This document shows, piece after piece, positions 21,201 through 25,290 of a stretch of 25,290 bases of DNA. The notes beneath the pieces were generated by a model. The model had not been told where the DNA came from and did not search any database. It saw nothing but the letters and a program-made list of their open reading frames with translations. Position numbers and translations under genes: made by a program. Positions within the stretch are counted from its first letter, which is position 1, and each line of letters opens with the position of its first letter. The stretch is from Phoronis ovalis (Eukaryota > Phoronida > Phoronidae): NCBI GenBank assembly GCA_028565635.1, contig JAOXYB010106936.1, forward strand, positions 1,878-27,167. The letters are read 5' to 3'.

Positions 21201-24200
21201 TTGTTAATGCAAAATCTTCCATGCCTCTGAAAACTGAAGTTCAAATTTCATCCGATGCATCAACACCATCTGGTATTGAGCTGGATTTGATGGCAGCTAG
21301 GAGAGTTGAGCCTGTTCAGCTTGAACTGAGAATGGATGTGTCGTCGAAGCTTCCTGATATTCGAAAGATTGGTGACCAGATGTTGAGTATGCCAGCATCA
21401 AAGGTAATAATTGGATATTTTTGGACTTTATAGCTGCGTGATGCTACTAAATACAAACTGCATCTTGCGAACACATCTGTCAACCTTTGCACGATACTGA
21501 ATTTCTGCACAATTATAAAACTCTTATAGACAAACACTGCTTGGTGTACCAAGTACTTTCCATCAACTGACTGCTGCATTTGGAAACTATCGTGCATGAT
21601 TCAACAGCTTGTAGAGGACTCAGATTTTAACATTTAGTACTTTCTGGATTTTTCAACTAACTTGTTTTTCTGTGGTGGTGAAGTAAGTAGAAGGTATTTT
21701 CCTCTGTGCTTGGTTTTTCTATACCGTGATTGTAAATTGGTAAGGAAAAATATTTCAAACTCGTGTGAGATGTGATTATGATATCTTAGTCAGTTGTAGA
21801 AGCTAGGACAGTGTTTAAAATCCGAACAATTAAAATAAATTTTTCTAAGAGAAACCAGTTTATTTTGTGGGATTGTGTTAAACTGTGAGTTACTCCTTAA
21901 AGGGAAAAATAAATATTGGCTCAGTCCCAGGAAAAATTTACTCCTGTTGTCTTCCATTTAAAAAATGTAAATATCGAAATATTTTCTTTTTCCTATAAAA
22001 TTGTAATGAATGATTGTGCCTTTTTTTGCAATCAAGAAAAGAACTGAGATCAGTTTTAAGTTGTCTGATTTGATGTCATTGTCTAGTTTCTGTATTTCAT
22101 GTTTTATTACATTAGCTTTGCTTAGATTGGCTTGGCTTCTAATGCTTTTGTACTAAACTGTGATATAACATCTATTAGTTAGTTCTTTCAGAATTTGTTA
22201 ATATATATGAATATGTTTTAATGCTATTTTCATTTGCATGTTTAATTTAATTTGTATGGTTCAAAACATTTGTTTTTATTGTTGTTTGTTCATTATTGTG
22301 TTTGTATATATTTCCTTTCTAATCTTGTGACCTGTGTTATCAGAGATAATATAAGGAACCATTTTCTGTTGCTCACTTCCCATCTGTTTTAGTTTCTATT
22401 TGCTCTGCTGCAGTATTTGTTTGAGAAGTATTAGTAAAATATATTCTGCTGGTAAATGTAGCCATTTCTTGGCAAATGCTAAATATTAACTAAGTTAATC
22501 TTAGTTACATATATTTGCTAGAAAATCATTCATGATAGTACTCTTTAGTGTTTGGAAACATATTTTGTAGTACCCCTTGGTGTATTTTGTATTAAAAAAA
22601 ACCTTTTGCTTGGAATGGCTTATACTGCTTCATTATGTTTGCTTTTTATTTTTCATCTTTAGTATTTGTTACCATGGACCTTGCACGTGAGTCGACGTTT
22701 GTTGTGTCTTATCCTTATGCTACCATAGTAACTGTAATGATTTTATTAGTTACTGCTAACTGTAGTAAATTTAAAAAAGGCAAATTTACAAATGTGTTAA
22801 AAATAAACTGAATGAAATTTGTCTTTTTTGCACATCACTTGTGGAATATTTGTGTGCTTTTCAGTCTATTTTCCTTCAAAACCACTGATTTGATTTAGTG
22901 TTTTTGGATAGAAAATAAGAATTGATACAATTGTTAATGCTAACAAATGAACATAAGAAGTTTTGCAAATGAAAAGCGAAGTTAATGTTCAAACTTATTT
23001 TCCTTTGTATTGGGTTTAGTTTTTGCAAAATTTCCATGTAAGTATTCTGACTAGCTTGTTAGATCTTTGTGATGTGGCTAGCTTAGGATTATTATTAACC
23101 AAATATGTAAATCCAACAGTATGAGATCGAGGACCTCTCGATTTCTTTTCTGGTGCAACCTGTTCTGTTTATGTAACTATAAACTATAGTTACATCAAAT
23201 TATTCTGGTTCAAAATTATGACGTCTTGTTCAACTAAAATGGCAAAATCCGTAAAGTAGATATTTAGTATTAACGTATTTAATTGTTGTTTATTGTAGTT
23301 TTTTGTTCTGTACATTGTATCATGTTGTATGCATGTAAAAAACAAAGTAAAATAACAAACTACTGTCTAACTTGTTGAATGTTTACTACTTATAAAATAT
23401 GAGTGTTTGTGTGTATTGTGATATTTTGTTGCAGTGTTCAGGGCTTTGTGCATCTGTGTGTATGGTTGTGAGTCTAGGATTGTAAGAAAACACTGATTTC
23501 ATGTACTATGCATTACAGTATTATTTACGGCACATCGTGTGATTGTGCTTGTTATTAAGTATCTTAACACCTGTAAAGCTGAAAGCAAAGTAATGCGTTT
23601 GTGATGGCATTTCATTTTTGACCTTCAGGTGAAACTGGATGACCTCTATGATGAGTTGACCCAAGATCTGCATAATCAGCTCAACTGGGTAGGTGATGTG
23701 GAACAGTTGCTAAGCAACCAACAACCAATTAGTGAAGATAAAGAAAGGCTAGAAGAGCAAGTTGAAGAGCACAAAGTATGACCTTTTGTTTAATATCTGG
23801 AAATAGGTCAAAGCTTTATATAGATTTAAGATGATTGAAATGTTGAATTTTTTTGAAAAAGAAAACTTAATATGTCCAAAAAAAATAGTTTGACTTGTTT
23901 CAGATGTAAGAAGAGTGTTTGATAAGATGCACTTAAAAATAACTATCATTGTGTATTAATAAATAAAACATCTTTTATCAGACGTAAATTATTAGTTGCT
24001 TGTATTGTATGTCTCTTTGCACTGTGTAAAGACATATTCTAAAGGGGTTGCAGCCTTTGATATATTATTTTCTTTGTGTATATATCCTCAGAAACTTCAT
24101 GATGATATCTCATCTCGCCAGCAAGCTGTATTGTCATTACTGTACCAAGTTCAGCAACTAATGGAACACCATCGTACGGATTTCACTCCTGAAGAACTCC

Positions 24201-25226
24201 GGGAAGTCGAACAACTTTATGGAGATCTGAAGCTGCGTCAAGAAAGGGTAAATAAACAAGTCATATAATTCTTTAATTGTTACAATTTGAATGTTATTTT
24301 CAATTTTTGATATCTTTAAATTAAAGCAGATATTTTGTTTTCCCATAAATGAATGTCAAAGTTTGTAACACTGTTAAACATTGTTTCATAGATGATTGCC
24401 TTATTATAATCTTATTTAACTTTAATAATTTTAAATTCTGTTTCAGCTCATGAAAGCATCTGAATCTCGCCTCAAGCATCTGATAACGGGTCATGAAGAA
24501 TTAGAAAAACTTGATACTGAATTAAATAAATTAGAAAACTGGATGTCTCAAGCAGAGGATGGCATTGTGAAGATTCAGCAGACAGCAGGCAACCTGTACT
24601 CACTAAAGGATCAAAATGAGAGACTCAAGGTAAGTGTCCAGAAAGTCACCATGTTAAGCCGTCGATATCTTTAACACATCACAGTAGTGAAATCCTTGAG
24701 CATCTACTGTAATTTATCAACCTTGCTGTACAGTTAAGAACAAGTTTAGAAGATGGTAAAAGCAACTAACTGTACATGTATAAACCTGTTCACAGTTAAA
24801 TGAACTGCATATATAATCAGTAAGGCCTGCGAAGTGTGAAAGCTACTGTCGCATCAGTTCGGATCAACTGTTAAATCTGAATTTCAGACATTTGTTGCTG
24901 AGGTTACTGCCCATCAGGCTGATCTGCGCTTCATCAATATGGCTGCTCAGCGATTTGTTGAAGAAGCTAAACTGTACCAGAAGGATGTGATCACGTTCCG
25001 TAGTGGTTTTGACAAATGGTCAAAAATCAAACGATCTTCTATGATAGACACCGCAGAATGTGAAGCAGTACGGGAAAAGGTCAAGATCACTAATGATCGA
25101 TATCAGGAACTGGTTGCGAAGTGTGGCTCTCACACGGGCAGAATGAGTAATGCAAATGAAAAGCAAAGACAGTTTGATGCATCAGTAAACAAAATGCAGG
25201 AGTGGTTAAGAATGGCAGACAAGAAG
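123..25226 (+). CDS. shot/MACF1-like: Spectraplakin (MACF1/dystonin/shot/VAB-10 family), internal part of a multi-exon gene
   Basis: Joining 17 exons (123-283, 517-655, 1011-1201, 1526-1685, 2016-2099, 5056-5271, 5688-7173, 7555-7742, 8083-8305, 8508-8680, 8959-9562, 9916-16850, 17495-21403, 23629-23775, 24092-24247, 24447-24629, 24888-25226) gives one frame of 5,098 residues with no stop; every junction keeps phase. Domain order is end of a plakin domain (spectrin repeats), a giant plakin-repeat region, then the start of a spectrin rod. Only spectraplakins combine these in this order: classical plakins such as desmoplakin or plectin place plakin repeats at the C-terminus and lack a following spectrin rod. 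Family members are giant cytoskeletal linkers joining actin, microtubules and, through plakin repeats in some isoforms, cell junctions or intermediate filaments. The actin-binding N-terminus and the EF-hand/GAR C-terminus are outside the window. The family is certain in my view; which single vertebrate paralogue it matches is not decidable. Confidence 0.93.
517..655 (+). CDS. Exon 2: plakin-domain spectrin repeat, second half
   Basis: Acceptor TTTTAG ends at 516; donor is CAT|GTAAGT. The exon is 139 nt, phase 2 in and phase 0 out. It continues the helix of exon 1 (VER|LKCVEIVLGTL) and then encodes amphipathic helix with ANYELTLATQDTL, an arrangement seen at helix turns of spectraplakin plakin-domain repeats. 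Reading on past the donor gives a stop at 701-703, so the donor is needed. The surrounding frame upstream of 517 is intron. Confidence 0.85.
656..1010 (+). other. Intron 2 (355 nt)
   Basis: Ordinary AT-rich GT-AG intron with a pyrimidine-rich end (ATATTTTCAG). No further coding exon, RNA gene or repeat is apparent. Confidence 0.85.
1011..1201 (+). CDS. Exon 3: plakin-domain spectrin repeat, with a GC splice donor
   Basis: Acceptor TTTTCAG ends at 1010. The exon is 191 nt, phase 0 in and phase 2 out. It encodes a spectrin-repeat helix pair, including QILERDVRQVTQRWENVCVQ, and ends in AVER. The only donor that keeps the frame into exon 4 is AAG|GCATGT, a GC rather than GT donor, at 1202-1203. 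Its end aligns with the end of exon 1 (YVER versus AVER, both phase 2), so the position is supported by the repeat structure as well as by frame. Without this splice the frame stops at 1221-1223. Confidence 0.85.
1202..1525 (+). other. Intron 3 (324 nt), GC-AG type
   Basis: It begins GCATGT and ends in a long T tract followed by TTCAG. The nearest downstream GT (1206) would put exon 4 in a frame that hits TGA after eight codons, so GC is the usable donor. No other feature is seen inside. Confidence 0.75.
1526..1685 (+). CDS. Exon 4: plakin-domain spectrin repeat, second half
   Basis: The acceptor follows a poly-T tract (GGTTCAG, ends 1525); donor is ATG|GTAGGT. The exon is 160 nt, phase 2 in and phase 0 out. 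It completes the split Arg codon and encodes LRGIETSIDILNQYQSGFEQ, a helix aligning with the start of exon 2 (VERLRGIETSI versus VERLKCVEIVL), then a linker-like stretch with QPPINGN. Exons 1+2 and 3+4 therefore look like two spectrin repeats with the same internal intron position. Confidence 0.83.
1686..2015 (+). other. Intron 4 (330 nt)
   Basis: GT-AG intron (GTAGGT to ATTTTCAG). AT-rich, and nothing else is recognisable in it. Confidence 0.8.
2016..2099 (+). CDS. Exon 5: short exon of the last plakin-domain spectrin repeat
   Basis: A symmetric 84-nt exon (phase 0 to 0, 28 residues) with acceptor ATTTTCAG and donor CAG|GTCAGT. It encodes RLYSGLKDRRPQIEVVNKYG followed by GKYLREAQ. A segment of the form 'lkerrpqievvnkyg' preceding a helix is characteristic of the region where the plakin domain's final spectrin repeat begins; that is my recollection of the family, not a search result. 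Because it is symmetric, skipping it would not shift the frame. Confidence 0.85.
2100..5055 (+). other. Intron 5 (2,956 nt), the longest in the window
   Basis: A GT-AG intron beginning GTCAGT and ending TTCGTAG. It is strongly AT-rich, with frequent stops in all frames. Scattered AATAAA hexamers (for example near 2508) and a 10-bp direct repeat TTATAGCTCG (4770-4779 and 4783-4792) are present, but no coding exon with convincing splice sites, no tRNA and no transposon ends. Its length could hold regulatory or splicing elements; nothing in the sequence proves it. Confidence 0.7.
5056..5271 (+). CDS. Exon 6: end of the plakin domain
   Basis: A symmetric 216-nt exon (72 residues, phase 0 to 0), acceptor TTCGTAG, donor CGG|GTATGA. 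It encodes VYADKAEKYRHSLEAVH, a basic patch PRKKNRP, and a long terminal helix with DLENELNDLNRYYISTLLVA and KQKVQELSAI. The 'LxxxLxxLNxxYxxLLxxxxxKxxEL' pattern is what the last helix of the plakin domain looks like in this family. It is followed directly by the plakin-repeat block, and its phase-0 end would also fit exon 14, so both isoform joins are possible. Confidence 0.87.
5272..5687 (+). other. Intron 6 (416 nt)
   Basis: AT-rich GT-AG intron (GTATGA to CATTTTAG) separating the plakin domain from the plakin-repeat block. No other feature is seen. Confidence 0.8.
5688..7173 (+). CDS. Exon 7: disordered lead-in and first 12 plakin-repeat units
   Basis: A 1,486-nt exon, phase 0 in and phase 1 out. 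The start is set by acceptor CATTTTAG, not by the ATG at 5754, since 22 in-frame codons precede that ATG. Exon residues 1-141 are Ser/Thr/Pro/Arg-rich with no repeat pattern (SVRVSKPETVRSRTPETI, then a basic SRKKGQSRLKSWFG) and are probably disordered. Repeats begin near residue 142 (6111) with ITNPQTGKQMTLAQAIESGF and continue for 12 helix motifs of the form [ST]hxxAhxxGhh, alternating with DPxTG-type turns, for example YNPETGKIVDP near 6590. The donor ACAG|GTAATA lies inside a repeat (NTRTG) and is required, because read-through stops at once. Role: plakin repeats serve as docking modules, classically for intermediate filaments. Confidence 0.92.
7174..7554 (+). other. Intron 7 (381 nt)
   Basis: GT-AG intron (GTAATA to TTGTTTCAG) in phase 1, interrupting the turn of a plakin-repeat unit between TG and ESLSF. 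A stop occurs right after the donor. Nothing else is recognisable. Confidence 0.85.
7555..7742 (+). CDS. Exon 8: two plakin-repeat units
   Basis: A 188-nt exon, phase 1 in and phase 0 out, acceptor TTTGTTTCAG and donor ATG|GTTAGT. It encodes GESLSFPDAIAAGVISPRTA and later LTILEASRQGLISPRLADKL, two helix motifs with SPRTA or SPRLA turns in place of the usual DPxTG. 'LISPRLADKLL' followed by 'GIIDTDGTM' resembles the second-helix segment of canonical 38-residue plakin repeats more than most units here do. Confidence 0.85.
7743..8082 (+). other. Intron 8 (340 nt)
   Basis: GT-AG intron (GTTAGT to TTTATCAG), phase 0. No other feature is seen. Confidence 0.8.
8083..8305 (+). CDS. Exon 9: two plakin-repeat units
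   Basis: A 223-nt exon, phase 0 in and phase 1 out, acceptor TTTATCAG and donor TAG|GTGTGT. It encodes VSVMSALQRGFLHPEDGTI, then TDPTSGKTVTIEEALQRGIV and a Thr/Ser-rich tail (SSVLTSTTITSK). The two helix motifs (MSALQRGFL, EEALQRGIV) flank a DPTSG turn. Read-through of the donor stops after two codons. The window sequence GTGAGT sits right at the exon's first bases and mimics a donor, but the AG before it and the open frame make it exon. Confidence 0.85.
8508..8680 (+). CDS. Exon 10: two plakin-repeat units
   Basis: A 173-nt exon, phase 1 in and phase 0 out, acceptor AATTTTTAG and donor CAG|GTATGT. It encodes TRVPWLEAVRRNLVDELNGS, a DPSTGRK turn and MAIEEAVSLGLLDAK, that is helix-hairpin-helix. 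It joins exon 9 through a split Gly codon and exon 11 in phase 0. It lacks an in-frame Met start and shows no sign of being a separate gene. Confidence 0.86.
8959..9562 (+). CDS. Exon 11: five plakin-repeat units
   Basis: A 604-nt exon, phase 0 in and phase 1 out, acceptor TAATTTAG and donor AAAG|GTAAAA. After about 50 residues of charged, probably disordered sequence (EDVIEESRTTRVVESSQ) it encodes five units: PIADAISDQSLNPKTG, TLEQALDKDSLNPDSA, PLKDAIKSGKI, NLSDCLEKEII and, after an acidic linker, SVEEAVRKGIF. Several units carry Ser or Lys where the helix-capping Gly normally stands (DQSL, DKDSL), so this part is more diverged than the core of exon 12. Phase-1 exit splits the Gly of DKG|IYFN. 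Confidence 0.88.
9563..9915 (+). other. Intron 11 (353 nt)
   Basis: GT-AG intron (GTAAAA to TGCTTTCAG), phase 1. A 63-codon open stretch inside it is in frame with the exon 12 acceptor side but has no repeat pattern; I read it as intron. Confidence 0.8.
9916..16850 (+). CDS. Exon 12: giant plakin-repeat exon (6,935 nt)
   Basis: Phase 1 in, phase 0 out, acceptor TGCTTTCAG, donor AGG|GTAAGC. The exon starts ten codons before the ATG at 9945, since the residues before it (IYFNIKTGE) complete a repeat turn. It contains about 55 helix motifs of the type SLTDAIEKGLV alternating with DPRTGE-type turns. Order by nucleotide: two-helix modules with charged spacers (10047-10970); four-helix-like groups (11370-12200) ending in a hydrophobic Gly/Ala segment (12198-12248); a ~130-residue Thr/Glu-rich linker (12280-12660); more four-helix groups (12660-13200); a Pro/Thr/Lys linker (13200-13435); units 13440-13960; six two-helix modules (14037-15340); single units to 16260 broken by a Lys/Ser linker (15650-15830); a Gln/Ser/Met-rich stretch (16272-16655); and a last unit SLQEAMAAGLV. 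Function as docking or spring-like module is inferred from the family. Confidence 0.93.
10047..10970 (+). repeat. Tandem two-helix plakin modules, first cluster (four copies)
   Basis: Copies begin at about 10047, 10287, 10563 and 10806, spaced 80, 92 and 81 residues. Each follows the scheme hxIxxVIDPxTxEEISxxDAhxxGILDxxxGxYxNxxTGExhxhxEAIxxGLV and then a charged spacer of about 20-35 residues. The core of about 57 residues is two short units; the spacer varies in length and is acidic or basic without obvious fold. The fourth copy (VKITCVVHPFFKNEISLEKA) is the most diverged. Confidence 0.85.
12198..12248 (+). other. Hydrophobic Gly/Ala segment inside the plakin-repeat region
   Basis: Seventeen residues, GLLAVVGAPVLAGMAIG, follow a repeat helix (MAAKT) and precede EAIKRVANSG. 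No charged residue occurs in the stretch, which is unlike every other unit in the window. It is long enough to be a membrane-associating or deeply buried helix, but the Pro and five Gly make a regular transmembrane helix doubtful. Function unknown; described, not assigned. Confidence 0.6.
14037..15338 (+). repeat. Tandem two-helix plakin modules, second cluster (six copies)
   Basis: Module starts are at about 14037, 14235, 14469, 14730, 14937 and 15165 (spacings 66, 78, 87, 69, 76 residues). They share SFxIxAVhDPRTxEExSVxDAhxxGhLD...TGExxxIxxAIxxGLh. The last two copies are closest: about 35 of 59 aligned residues identical by hand count, both with RHGYLDR. This cluster is the best-conserved part of the region and would be a good seed for a repeat profile. 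Confidence 0.87.
14682..14699 (+). other. Polyproline motif PPLPPK in a spacer
   Basis: The spacer between the third and fourth modules of the second cluster reads EDKAPPLPPKSDAVEFEE. PPLPPK fits a class II SH3-binding pattern (PxxPx[KR]) and lies in charged, probably exposed sequence. Binding is inferred from the motif only. Confidence 0.5.
16272..16655 (+). other. Gln/Ser/Met-rich low-complexity stretch in exon 12
   Basis: About 128 residues rich in Gln, Ser, Met, Gly and Pro, with almost no acidic residues and few basic ones. It includes QPQAQMQPQQ, a run of five Ser (SSSSSQ) and imperfect repeats GQQMIG, NQQMLM, GQHLMG and GHQMTM. It lies between the penultimate and last repeat units of exon 12 and interrupts an otherwise regular array, so it is likely a flexible or self-associating linker. 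Confidence 0.8.
16851..17494 (+). other. Intron 12 (644 nt)
   Basis: A phase-0 GT-AG intron (GTAAGC to TTTGTAG) between the two giant exons. Read-through of its donor would add VSLL and stop at 16863-16865, giving a protein truncated inside the plakin-repeat region if the intron were retained. No other feature is seen. Confidence 0.85.
17495..21403 (+). CDS. Exon 13: second giant plakin-repeat exon (3,909 nt)
   Basis: A symmetric exon (phase 0 to 0, 1,303 residues), acceptor TTTGTAG, donor AAG|GTAATA. Residues 1-187 are Ser/Asn/Asp-rich with no repeats (for example SGNTVQNSVNLENNTSSHIQ). From 18056 to about 21075 there are about 36 helix motifs, arranged for the most part as modules of four helices and about 100 residues, each opening with a helix like SLYDAVKEKI and a YNPETG-type turn. 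A short linker with three RSP heptads (20240-20293) splits modules at 19910 and 20336. The last 109 residues (KSKPSKSPGSPFD onward) are a non-repeat tail leading to the rod. The units diverge more from each other than in exon 12. Being symmetric, the exon could be skipped alone without a frame shift. Confidence 0.93.
18056..21075 (+). repeat. Higher-order array of ~100-residue four-helix plakin modules
   Basis: Equivalent first-helix positions fall at 18056, 18701, 18998, 19313, 19616, 19910, 20336, 20651 and 20960. From 18701 on, the spacings are 99, 105, 101, 98, 142 (contains the RSP linker), 105 and 103 residues. Within a module the helices are separated by three hairpin-type turns (NPxTG..., IDPxxxxIKDP..., and a third), and the fourth helix runs straight into the linker before the next first helix. 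The interval 18056-18701 holds one clear module and one degenerate one. The final copy is partial. Confidence 0.87.
20240..20293 (+). repeat. Three RSP heptad microrepeats
   Basis: Three consecutive seven-residue steps read MRSPSVG, RRSPLIG and RRSPAED (counted from Met at 20240). The Ser-Pro sites with Arg before them are candidates for proline-directed kinases. They sit in the only sizeable linker inside the four-helix module array. Confidence 0.7.
22663..22686 (+). other. Candidate 24-nt microexon (YLLPWTLH)
   Basis: A strong pyrimidine tract and AG (TTTTTCATCTTTAG, ending 22662) are followed 24 nt later by CAC|GTGAGT. Length is a multiple of three and the frame from exon 13 (phase 0) is open, adding eight residues before exon 14. 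This is only a splice-site argument; such coincidences occur in introns of this size. Confidence 0.3.
23171..23195 (+). repeat. Perfect 11-bp inverted repeat with 3-nt loop
   Basis: ATGTAACTATA (23171-23181) is followed by three bases and then its exact reverse complement (23185-23195). It lies in intron 13 and is AT-rich. It could form a small hairpin; no flanking target-site duplication or longer terminal repeat was noticed. Confidence 0.8.
23629..23775 (+). CDS. Exon 14: first exon of the spectrin rod
   Basis: A symmetric 147-nt exon (49 residues), acceptor GACCTTCAG, donor AAA|GTATGA. It encodes VKLDDLYDELTQDLHNQLNW, with the Trp of a spectrin-repeat helix A, and continues with GDVEQLLSNQQPISEDKERL. 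'LNWVGDVEQLLSNQQPISED' is the type of sequence that opens a spectrin repeat (helix A and the loop to helix B). Exon 6 or exon 13 could each splice to it in phase 0. Confidence 0.9.
23776..24091 (+). other. Intron 14 (316 nt)
   Basis: AT-rich GT-AG intron (GTATGA to TATCCTCAG), phase 0. The open stretch from 23996 up to the acceptor is in frame with exon 15 but is intron: it has no spectrin pattern. No other feature is seen. Confidence 0.8.
24092..24247 (+). CDS. Exon 15: spectrin repeat, helix B region
   Basis: A symmetric 156-nt exon (52 residues), acceptor TATCCTCAG, donor AGG|GTAAAT. It encodes KLHDDISSRQQAVLSLLYQV and then MEHHRTDFTPEELREVEQLY followed by GDLKLRQER. The pattern 'h..dI..rq..v..ll' followed by a long polar helix is a spectrin repeat helix B and start of helix C. 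It continues exon 14 with no change of phase. Confidence 0.9.
24447..24629 (+). CDS. Exon 16: end of first rod repeat and start of the next
   Basis: A symmetric 183-nt exon (61 residues), acceptor CTGTTTCAG, donor AAG|GTAAGT. It encodes LMKASESRLKHLITGHEELE (helix C) and then LNKLENWMSQAEDGIV, with the conserved Trp of the next helix A. The rod reading therefore has repeats starting at LNW (exon 14) and LENW (exon 16). Confidence 0.9.
24888..25226 (+). CDS. Exon 17: spectrin rod, second and third repeats; continues past the window
   Basis: A symmetric 339-nt exon (113 residues), acceptor AATTTCAG, donor AAG|GTAAAT. It encodes AEVTAHQADLRFINMAAQRF followed by VEEAKLYQKDV, then a charged helix and, near the end, NKMQEWLRMADKK, whose Trp marks helix A of the third rod repeat. 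The phrase 'HQADLRFINMAAQRF' is a spectraplakin rod signature as far as I recall. Only 64 intronic bases follow in the window. Confidence 0.9.
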
Positions 25227-25290
25227 GTAAATAACTTAGTCTACTAATGACAGTATCTTACAGGCTAGTTCATAGCTTGAAGATTATTAA

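Larger units (their letters stand above)
21404..23628 (+). other. Intron 13 (2,225 nt)
   Basis: A phase-0 GT-AG intron (GTAATA to TGACCTTCAG) between the plakin-repeat block and the spectrin rod. Very T-rich. It contains a candidate 24-nt microexon (22663-22686), a short ATG-initiated reading frame with a good start context (22674-22811), and an 11-bp inverted repeat (23171-23195). None is proven. No tRNA, transposase or other coding exon was found. Confidence 0.75.

Overview
This window is an internal piece of one very large animal gene, a spectraplakin (the family of Drosophila shot, nematode vab-10 and vertebrate MACF1/dystonin), read on the + strand. It is eukaryotic: the coding sequence is cut into 17 recognisable exons with good splice sites, and all 17 join into one open frame of 15,294 nt (5,098 residues). 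Neither a start nor a stop codon of the gene lies in the window, so it continues past both ends. Mostly short AT-rich introns, plus very long uninterrupted plakin-repeat exons, suggest an invertebrate. I cannot name the phylum.

Layout. (1) 123-5271: six exons (317 residues) encode the last spectrin repeats of the plakin domain. (2) 5688-21403: seven exons (4,506 residues) encode an exceptionally long plakin-repeat region. It comprises a 142-residue disordered lead-in, about 114 copies (hand count) of a short helix-plus-hairpin unit, and several disordered linkers. Two exons dominate it: 6,935 nt (9916-16850) and 3,909 nt (17495-21403). (3) 23629-25226: four phase-0 exons (275 residues) open the long spectrin-repeat rod, which runs off the window. 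The longest introns lie just before (2100-5055, one exon upstream) and just after (21404-23628) the plakin-repeat block.

How the parts work together. In spectraplakins an N-terminal actin-binding region and plakin domain are joined through the rod to a C-terminal microtubule-binding end, and plakin-repeat exons are included only in some isoforms. Here the whole plakin-repeat block is a multiple of three and is flanked by phase-0 junctions, so it can be included or skipped without disturbing the frame. The repeats fall into at least two higher-order patterns: ~100-residue modules of four helices, and shorter two-helix modules separated by charged linkers.

Points worth a second look are the size and architecture of the repeat region, the in-frame cassette logic, a GC-AG intron, a donor-like site inside the 3.9 kb exon that would define a 21-nt microexon, a candidate 24-nt microexon in the downstream intron, and several short motifs in linkers (polyproline, RSP heptads, Gln/Ser/Met-rich, a hydrophobic Gly/Ala segment). 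No RNA gene, transposon, CRISPR array or second protein-coding gene could be supported.
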